From contig JALUTQ010000030.1 in the NCBI GenBank assembly GCA_032718865.1, positions 1,116,001-1,180,000 of the forward strand: 64,000 nucleotides of DNA, given 5' to 3'. Source of the DNA: Tilletia caries. Lineage: Eukaryota; Basidiomycota; Exobasidiomycetes; Tilletiales; Tilletiaceae. Positions 56,957 through 64,000 of this stretch are shown here, piece after piece. The position numbers and the translations under genes were made by a program. Within the stretch, counting starts at the first letter, position 1, and every line of letters begins with the position of its first letter. The notes under the pieces were generated by a model. It did not search any database and had not been told where the DNA came from. It saw only the letters and a program-made list of their open reading frames with translations.

Positions 56957-58480
56957 CAGGGCTCGGCACGACTATGGGATTTTACGACTATTACGACTAT
57001 CGCCTCATACGACTATGAGCGACTATAGTCATAGCCGCTGATAGTCGCACTTACGACTATGACTATGACTATGCTCCAGAAAAGGAAAGACAATAGTCGC
57101 CATAGTCGTTAAAGATCTGGTCTAAAATTGATTTTGCGACTATAGTCGGACAATAGCTGGACGTCAAGGCTATAGTCGCAGCAAACAATTCGGCTATAGT
57201 CCGACTATAGTATGTTATGGTCTGACTATAGCTTGGAGTTGCGACTATAGCCGCAGGGCGAAGGCCCGACCGCCACCGCTATAGTCAGACTATGACATCT
57301 ATTGCTCATGAAACACTATAGCCAGTCATAGTGCGACTATTATTGTTGGATAGTCGAACCATAGCCTGACTATATCGGATTTTAGACAATTAAAAGCGAC
57401 CTACACTATAATTATTTATAGTCTGAAATTTGACGTGCAACTATAGTGCGAAAATTCTTGTCCCAAAGTCCGACTATAGTGGCGCACAGGTGTTACAATT
57501 TTGGCTATAGTCACACTATAGTGCAAAATTTGGCTGCGCAAAAGCCAGCGACTATAGTCGACTATGGCTAAGGTTGTCCCCGGAGTAACGCGGAGGGCTC
57601 CGCCTCCGCACTTCCAAATTCCGCCGGAATTTTGACTTTTTGAGGCGAGCTCCGCCTCCGCAGACTAAGACAGAGCTGAAAAAACTCAGCTCCGCGTTCC
57701 GACGGAATTATACAAAAGTTGAAATCCCAGCTCCGCGCTCCGCGTTTTTTCTGTGCGTTTTCATAATGCTCCTCCGTGCTCCGTGTATGCGGAGCTCGGA
57801 ATTCCGCGGAATTCCGTCGGAGCGCAGTGGTGGTATAATTTGCTCTCAGAATGACTCTAACACAATCAGAGCTATACATTCACCATCCGACATTGTTGCG
57901 GTATTGACTCCAGTGCTATTCTGAAGCTCTCAACGGATGATGATGCCTGTTTTATCTCCTGCGCGTGTCTCGGCGATGCCTATTTTTCTCGGAATTCCGC
58001 ACATTTCCGCGGAACTTGGACGGAATTCCGGCGGAGCGCACCCAAAAATAAGGTCACGTGACCCCTATTTTTCGACGATCACGTGACCTCACAGCTCTGA
58101 CGGAATTCCGCGGAAATTCCGCCGGAATTTTTCGCACAATTTTGACGACTCCGCGCTCCGTACTTTTTGACTAGTGGGCCCAGGATTGGGCTCCGCGCTC
58201 CGCGTAAATTCCGGCGGAGTCCTCCAGGCGGACTCCGTGCTTTTTTAAGGTCAAAAATCTCTCAAAAGTGAGCTCCGCGCTCCGCCTCCGGCGGAGCCCT
58301 CCGTCGGAGGAGTACGGAGTCCGCAAAACCCCAGCTCCGCGTCAACTCCGGGGACAACCTTAACTATGGCACTATAGTCAGACTTACGACTATGACTATT
58401 TCGGATTTTCAAAAAACGCCTACGACTACGACTATGACTATGCCAAAAAAACGTGCGACTATAGTCGGAGCCGAGCCCTG
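56957..58480. mobile_element. CAGGG-ended hAT MITE with CGACTATAGTCG boxes
   Basis: Perfect inverted ends CAGGGCTCGGC and GCCGAGCCCTG, with an exact 8-bp duplication GAGACGAG (56949-56956 and 58481-58488). CA(G)GG ends and an 8-bp duplication are classic for hAT. Without its own nested insertion it is about 720 bp. The body is packed with ACTATAG/CTATAGT and CGACTATAGTCG palindromes in both orientations. No protein is encoded. Confidence 0.93.
57569..58362. mobile_element. MITE nested inside the CAGGG MITE
   Basis: 794 bp with inverted ends TAAGGTTGTCCCCGGAGT and ACTCCGGGGACAACCTTA, and an exact 8-bp duplication ACTATGGC (57561-57568 and 58363-58370). The interior is rich in GGAATTCCG and CTCCGC boxes and has TCACGTGA sites. 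The ends resemble those of the 697-bp MITE (TAAGG, then CCCGGAGTA), so it is a second family of the same group. Confidence 0.93.
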
Positions 58481-58639
58481 GAGACGAGTGGCAATGCGAA
58501 GAAGCGTGCGTGGGAAAAAGTGAAGGAGCTGGAAGTGGAAATGGACAAGAACGGACATCAAACGGGAATGTATCTTGAGAGAAGGTATTAGGTAGGAGAA
58601 AGGAGAGCAGACACTAGAGAAGTTGTCGTCGCCAGCACA

Positions 58640-58822
58640 GCTGTCCTCAGACGACGAAGTTTTTGAGATTATCAAGGAGCGGGAGATCATCAAGCAGCTT
58701 TTCAGTCCGAAGAAGCTCCCGGTTCCCGTCAAGACGGAACGGAACATCGCCACTTCTGGTCTTCTGGACTCACTTCCTCCGGGCGTGCAGTATTGGCCTA
58801 TTGGGTTCCATCGACAATAGAC
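58640..58822 (+). pseudogene. 3' part of the gene cut by the LTR element
   Basis: After the target duplication GCTGT the frame reads SSDDEVFEIIKEREIIKQLF and VPVKTERNIATSG to a TAG ending at 58820 (about). Joined to 46505, ATT GCG CTG T plus CC TCA GAC gives an unbroken I-A-L-S-S-D-D frame, so this is the C-terminus of the gene that starts at 45272. Confidence 0.7.
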
Positions 58823-59300
58823 CGACGAGGAACTCTGTGCCATCTTAGGGGCGCAAAATGAAGCTGTCTGATTGGTGCACTGAGTACGAGGTTCCAGATG
58901 CGGTGAAGGAAAAACTGATTCATTACGGCCTGACAACGCCTTTTGCAGTTGCATGTTGATTTTCCCCAGCTGCGAGCGACCGGCAATGGTGCTCCAGCAC
59001 ATGTTGTGTTTTTCCCTTTGTCCGCACGCACATGGCGGGTCACGTGACCTCCACCTTCACACTCATTTGTTCCCTCGGCCGGTACTTTTTCCATTCTCTC
59101 CGCTCCACTTCTCGCTCTCGTTTCCCACACTCTCACTATCACGTGAGCAATCACTGTCCGATGTCACCGCCCTGAGCAGAAAATCTTCACCCATTGGGTG
59201 CATTTCTCCACATCACCCCTATAAATAGCCAGCCCTCTCCTGTCCTCCCACAGTCCCAACACTCGTCTCTACAAGATGCCAGACGCATTCCTCACCCAGT
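58823..59300. other. Interval with a promoter-like end
   Basis: CCCCTATAAATAG at 59215-59227 is followed about 50 bp later by ATG 59275 (MPDAFLTQFQGSASY, then stop). The frame enters the left end of the hAT element within 30 bp, so a host first exon may have been truncated by the insertion. No other gene seen. Confidence 0.4.
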
Positions 59301-59713
59301 TCCAAGGCTCGGCAAGCTACTAGAGTTACCATTTTTTTTTGAAATAGTATAGTCAAGTTATAGTGAGTGGTCGCCCCGGCGCGAGATAGTATAGTCAAGT
59401 GAGACCTAGCCACTATAAAAACTAATAGTTACTATTTCAGATGTGCAAAATTTTGGCAGGCTTTTTGGTGAAATAGTCGCTATATTGGCTCGTAGTAGCT
59501 ACTAGTAACTATTTCAGTGCAAATTACGGTCACGTGAACCAGCAGCTACAGTGACTCCCAGTGACCATCGAGTCACGTCACAGTCTGTGGCTTCTTACTT
59601 GAAACTTTTCACGCCAATCCTCGGACTCCCAGAGTCCACAGCCTGCCACTATTCCATATCCCCCCTCACCGCAACTCTCCACTGTATCGCCCAGCCCAAG
59701 ACTGGCATCCGAC

Positions 59714-60114
59714 ATGACGAGCAACGAGCGGGCCTTGCCCAAGTTCGTAACCCAGGCCGTCGCGCAACGCGAGGCCGCCGCCGAACAAGACCAGCCAGAC
59801 GATGCCGCCGCCTCCGCCGCGATCGCGCCAGCCGAGCAAGACCGGCGGTGCTTCGACATCGCCTGCTCTTACCTATTCGGCGATCTCACGTTAATGCAGG
59901 CCGGCGAACAACTCGACGCCCTCTCTCTCGGACCTCTGCGCCGCAAGAACTTTGGCGCATTCTTAAGCGGACTCGACGAGGCCAAGTCCACGGACGGCTT
60001 GACGACCACGTCAGATTGCTGGGCCATTATGGTGAGTTCTTTCTAACCCTTGCCGTGGTCATTACTCATTGCACTTTCGACTCACGCCTGATTGTCCCCC
60101 TGATTGTCCCTCAG
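59714..60114 (+). CDS. Putative 5' exon and intron of the hAT gene
   Basis: An ORF starts MTSNERALPKFVTQAVAQRE and runs to ATG at 60029-60031, then GTGAGT ... CCCTCAG (60032-60114). The spliced continuation (PASATQEGDKLWAAFQADPT) is in a frame different from the long transposase frame and closes near 60420, so either a frame change around 60240-60300 or a separate small protein is needed. Confidence 0.45.
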
Positions 60115-60248
60115 CCCGCGTCTGCCACGCAAGAAGGGGACAAACTGTGGGCCGCCTTCCAGGCGGATCCCACTGTCGGCAACAGTCGGCAGCTGCTCAA
60201 GGGTTACCAGGCAGCGCCGCGCCCTTACGGCGTCGGAGAAACGGGTCA

Positions 60249-63040
60249 TGACAAAGGCCAGGTCGGGGAAGCCAGGGTCCGACTCAGGTTCCCACGGGGG
60301 CATGACCTCCGAAGAAGAGGAGGAGCTGCGCGGCCCGTCGGCTCGCACACGCACGGCCGGCGAGACCGCATCAACCCAGTCCGGCGAGGTCGATCAACAG
60401 GACAAGGGTTCGGAGGGTGATGACGAGGATGACGATCTCCCCGAGATGGAGAATCGGACATCCACGCGGTTCTTCAAGTTCGTCCGGGCGACCAAGAAGC
60501 CCAAGACTCGCCGGACCGGCGACAAGTACGTCGGTACGGACGAGACTTGGCAGTGCCGTCTCTGCGGTGGCCACTACACCGCCCATCCGGAGAACCGCTC
60601 GAACTTGGCCTTACATCTCAATCAGAAGGTCAACGGCTCGTTCTGCAGCCGGCTGTTCGACCCCATTGACAAGTCCTTCGCCGGGACTTTCCAGCGCACG
60701 AATCAAGACGCCGGCAAGGACAAACTCGCGTCGCCCGCCATGTCATCTTTCTCGACTCCATCGGTTCGGCCGGGACGGGGTCAGCAAGGACTAGACGGTT
60801 GGATGAGCTCACAGAAAGCTCAGGCGACGGAGGCCAAGATCACCGAAGTACGCCGACTGGTACTCAAGTGGGTTATCGCGTCGAACCAGCCGTTCACCGA
60901 GCCTCAGAACCCCCACTTCAGGGAGATCATCCGGGCAATCAACCCTTCCCTCTCTCCGGCGCTCACCTCGGCCCGGACGGTTCGTCGCGACCTCGAAGCC
61001 GCCCACGGAGAGATCCTCCGCGAAGCGGTTGATCATTTAAAGCGGAATCAGCTCACTTTCAGTGTCTCCCACGACGGCTGGACGTCGCCGTCTCGGCGAT
61101 ACACGTTCCTCGCCTTCGTCATCAACTACGTTGACACCGACTGGAGTTTCCAGCAGTTTATCCTCAGCTTCACCGTCTTACGCGGTCCACACACCGGAGC
61201 TGCTCTCGCTGGGCACCTTATCCGCGCTCTTTCAGAGCACAACCTGCTCGATCTGTGGTCCGGCATTCTCGTCGGCGACGCCGCCTCGGCGAACAGGCGG
61301 ATGTGCGACGCTCTCGAATACGAATTCGCCAAAGATAGAGACGACCTTCAGAAGGCGGTTGAGCATCGACGCGGGGACCACAACATCTTTTGCTTTAACC
61401 ATGTCCTCAATCGAGGCATGGTCGACTTCTATCGCGGAATGGGCCTCAAAGCCGATGCCAATGATGGTGTTCTTCGTGCGTCCGCGGATAACCCAGAGGA
61501 GTCCAAGGAGTCCGTTGCCGACGATCCCGTCGATGACTCGGATAACGAGCCGCTGTCGGACGACGAAGGTGCCGCTGAGACCGAAATCACCTCTGCGGGC
61601 AACGGAATCGGAGGTTCCGAAGGAGAGAAGGGAGGGGCTGGAGACGATGCTGCGGTTGTTCAGGCGGGAGGGGTTCGTGAAGGCGAACTGGAGCCAGACG
61701 ATCCGGAAGCGGAGGAGGCCCTTGTGATGTTTGCGGACGTTCGCTGCAAGTTGGCGACGGTGGTTGAGGAAGACGAAGAAGACGGAGGGCCTGGAGAGGG
61801 CGGTAACGAAGGTAATGCTGATGTCGAACAGGGGGATAAAGGCGAGGGCACCAAATCGGGAGCGGCCGACGTCGAGGGCGAGGACGACGAAGATCTGGCC
61901 AATCCTCTGAACAAGATCGCCCGCGTCGTCACCCAGATCTACAGCTCGTCCGATGCGCTGCGAGAGTTTGAGAAGTGGATGTCCATGGCCTACCGCGATC
62001 ATGACAACCCCAGGCTGGTCGACAAGGTTCCTCCCAAGCTGAATCAAACGAGATGCAACAGCCGTTACAAGCAGGTGCAGGCCGCACTCAAGATCCGAGA
62101 AGGCCTGTTGCTCTACAGCAAGAACTCCACTCGCCCCAAGGTCACCGCGATCGGCCTGACGGAGCGCGACTTCGATATTGCTCAACAAATCCGGCTGGTA
62201 TCGTCGTATGTGCACCGGCAAACATTGCCGTTCGAGCGGAATGCGAGCAACGCCTGCTTGGTCTTACATCGGTTCGGCGAACTCGTTCACATCCTCTCGG
62301 TCGAGATCGAGGAGGCTGGTAGCAAGAACGGCGACGTTGCTGCGGAACTGAAGACTGGGTTGATGCAGATGCGGAGCAAGATCAAACGTTACCAGGAGGC
62401 GGCCGCTCAGAACAAGACGCTGCTTCTCGCTGGCGTCCTCCACCCACGATACCGCCTCGACCCTTTCGAAGCCGACTACCCGGACAAAGTGGAACGCGTC
62501 AAGACATTGCTCAATGAAGAGGTGCGAGCACTCTCTGACAGCCCATCTGGTCCGTCCGAGCCCGCCGTTCCAGGTTCCTCCAAGCATAAGTCTGTTCTTC
62601 CGAAAAAGTGGAGGCGCGAGCTGCCGAATGCCAGCTCAGCGGCGACCATCCGGGCCGAGCAGACGGAGGTAGACGCCTACCTTGCGAATCGGAACCCTTA
62701 TCGACTAGCCGAGAAGGGGTCAAAGGTCCCTGGTGATACGGTGCTGGGTTGGTGGAAATCACACGAGGCTCTTTACCCAACTCTCGCCAAGCTTGCTCGT
62801 AGGGTCCTCTCTGCACCCGGATCGACTTCCGAGGTTGAGCGCGTCTTCTCGCGTGCTGGACGTTACGTGTCAGGACGCCGTCCGCTGGGTCCGACAGCTT
62901 TGGAACAGCTCGTCGTCACCAGTCAGCTTCTTTCCAGAGGCTTCACCGCCTCCTTGACCGCTGCTACTCCCGCTGCGACTCCCAGCCAGCCTGAGCGCGT
63001 CGGCAAGGCACCCCGAGGAGCCAAGCAGCCTCGCAAGTAA
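60249..63040 (+). CDS. hAT transposase with BED finger and acidic insertion
   Basis: ATG 60249 (MTKARSGKPGSDSGS) opens 930 residues; the same frame extends further upstream. A BED zinc finger WQCRLCGGHYTAHPENRSNLALHL is at about residues 100-125. The RNase H-like core has SVSHDGWTSPSRRY (first Asp), LVGDAASANRRM (second Asp) and FCFNHVLNRG (C-x-x-H). A long acidic, Gly/Glu-rich segment (about residues 420-560; DDPVDDSDNEPLSDDEGA onward) interrupts the core. The C-terminal dimerisation block reads YPTLAKLARRVLSAPGSTSE and VERVFSRAGRYVSGRRPLG. It is uninterrupted and looks potentially functional. It should excise and insert elements with the surrounding ends. Confidence 0.88.
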
Positions 63041-63290
63041 TCTCAGTGGGGTTTTACACTGCATCGATTCTAGAAGAGACCAAAAAAGTGTCTATCAGTA
63101 GCTAGTAGTTACTTGTAGCCGCAACCAGTAACTCCCAGTTCCGAAATAGTAGCTGTCGAGCCGCAAATAGTGACTGATTCCAAGCGGAGTTATCAACGTA
63201 AGGTCCGAAATAGTGGCTAGATAGCTACAGGTAGTGACTGGGAGTGACTACGAAGCTACAAGTAGTGACAAGGAGTAGCTACCAGTCGCT

Positions 63291-63740
63291 AATGGGGCAT
63301 ACTTTACAGGTTTATGGGTCAAATATCGCCTGTATCGACGCTGATGCAGGCGACTACATCAAGAGGATGTCATGAGGCATGACGAGGCACTGAACGTGGC
63401 GCCATGTACGTCGCCGATGCGGTTTCGACAGAAAAGGGTTCTGAGAGGGTTCCGCAGGGGTTCTGGCGCAGATTGCGGCGGGGTTAGTCTGGGAAGGGTA
63501 CTGGGAGGGTTGCGCAGAGGTTATGTGGGGGTTCTGGCAGCGTGCTACAAGGCCGAGCGCCGCCTGCCATTCCAGTTGGGAGGAAGGGTTATAAAAGCAG
63601 GCCGGACTCCCTGACTTCTTCCTCCCCTCCCCATCTCCTCATCCTTCGATCCCTTCTATCTCCTTCGCATTTTGCAGTCCTCGCATCTACCACCTACTTC
63701 TCTCCATCCTTCACCCCAAAGCCGCTCTTCCGACATTACC
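63291..63740. other. Upstream region of the histone H3-like locus
   Basis: GGTTATAAAAGCAGG at 63587-63601 is a TATA-type promoter about 145 bp before ATG 63741, followed by a pyrimidine-rich leader. Between 63430 and 63540 there are variants of GGGTTCTGG/AGGGTT spaced irregularly. No other gene. Confidence 0.5.

Positions 63741-64000
<260 letters not shown>

Larger units (their letters stand above)
46506..58639 (-). mobile_element. Ty3-type LTR retrotransposon carrying nested insertions
   Basis: The element is on the minus strand, with an exact 5-bp target duplication GCTGT (46501-46505 and 58640-58644). LTRs are 46506-46753 and 56860-58639, the second split by an insertion. Next to the 5' LTR is a primer-binding site; next to the 3' LTR is a purine tract. 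Gene order: gag, protease, RT, then an unusual integrase/RNase H arrangement. Without its nested insertions the element would be roughly 6.2 kb. Gag-protease frames are broken several times; the 3' pol frame is open over almost 900 codons. Confidence 0.93.
56860..58639 (-). repeat. 5' LTR of the Ty3-type element, split by a MITE
   Basis: The LTR halves are 56860-56956 and 58481-58639 (plus one 8-bp target duplication). They match the 3' LTR apart from five substitutions. The insertion separates the LTR promoter region from the rest. Confidence 0.92.
59303..63290 (+). mobile_element. hAT transposon with repeated GAAATAGT/AGTAGCTACT boxes
   Basis: The left end CAAGGCTCGGCAAGCTACTAG resembles the end of the CAGGG MITE (CAGGGCTCGGCA). 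Both flanks of the transposase gene carry many AGTAGCTACT, TAGTTACT and GAAATAGT boxes (59335-59520 and 63095-63290), like subterminal binding sites. The right end and the 8-bp duplication could not be fixed, so the borders are approximate. Confidence 0.7.

Noticed and set aside
59275..59322. MPDAFLTQFQGSASY as a complete small peptide gene
   Set aside because: It has a TATA box and an ATG, but runs into transposon sequence after about ten codons; at most a truncated exon.
61232..62221. Minus-strand frame opposite the hAT transposase
   Set aside because: Shadow of the transposase coding strand; no domain.

Overview
The window reads as nuclear DNA of a basidiomycete-type fungus. Host genes have short introns (about 45-140 nt) with GTGAGT-like donors, there are secreted-protein genes including a GH45 endoglucanase, and the mobile DNA is of fungal types (tyrosine-recombinase retrotransposons, Ty3-type LTR elements, hAT transposons). 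I cannot fix genus or species. The region is accessory and repeat-rich: few complete host genes lie between and under layers of transposons.

Layout. 1-1.1 kb: a Vid27-like gene relic. 1.45-4.9 kb (minus): the first of three paralogous 2-oxoglutarate/Fe(II)-oxygenase-like genes, broken by a frameshift. 5.1-17.15 kb: two tandem DIRS/Ngaro-like tyrosine-recombinase (YR) retrotransposons, both damaged; the second carries a 697-bp hAT-type MITE inside its reverse transcriptase. 18.0-20.6 kb: the second oxygenase paralogue, intact. 21.6-27.3 kb: a small secreted protein, a signal-peptide/membrane protein (minus) and a six-exon GH45 endoglucanase. 28.7-29.5 kb: a terminal-inverted-repeat element made of short repeated boxes. 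29.6-30.8 kb: relic of an unidentified gene. 31.25-33.35 kb: a second copy of the 22.85-25.7 kb segment, with a paralogue of the signal-peptide/membrane protein. 33.4-36.7 kb (minus): third oxygenase paralogue, cut by one stop codon. 37-40 kb: gene fragments. 40.5-43.0 kb (minus): a five-exon coiled-coil protein ending in two H-type-lectin-like repeats.

43.6-45.05 kb is a foldback element. From 45.27 kb a host or accessory gene begins; it is cut at 46,505 and resumes at 58,640 because a Ty3-type LTR element (46,506-58,639, minus strand, 5-bp target duplication GCTGT) sits in it. That element has been hit by a 697-bp MITE, by an LTR-like insertion that itself contains a complete hAT transposon, and, in its 5' LTR, by a CAGGG-ended hAT MITE that contains another MITE. 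Target-site duplications can be read at every level, so the order of insertion can be reconstructed. 59.3-63.3 kb holds a further hAT element with a large transposase. The window ends in a histone H3-like locus whose N-terminal tail is damaged (K9 replaced by F, stop codon after residue 17) while the second exon is intact.

The most notable results are the dated nest of insertions with exact target duplications; an LTR polyprotein in which the RNase H domain appears split by the integrase; two independent YR elements each interrupted a few codons before the catalytic tyrosine; the non-autonomous hAT families with repeated subterminal boxes; the coiled-coil/H-lectin protein; and the damaged histone H3 tail.
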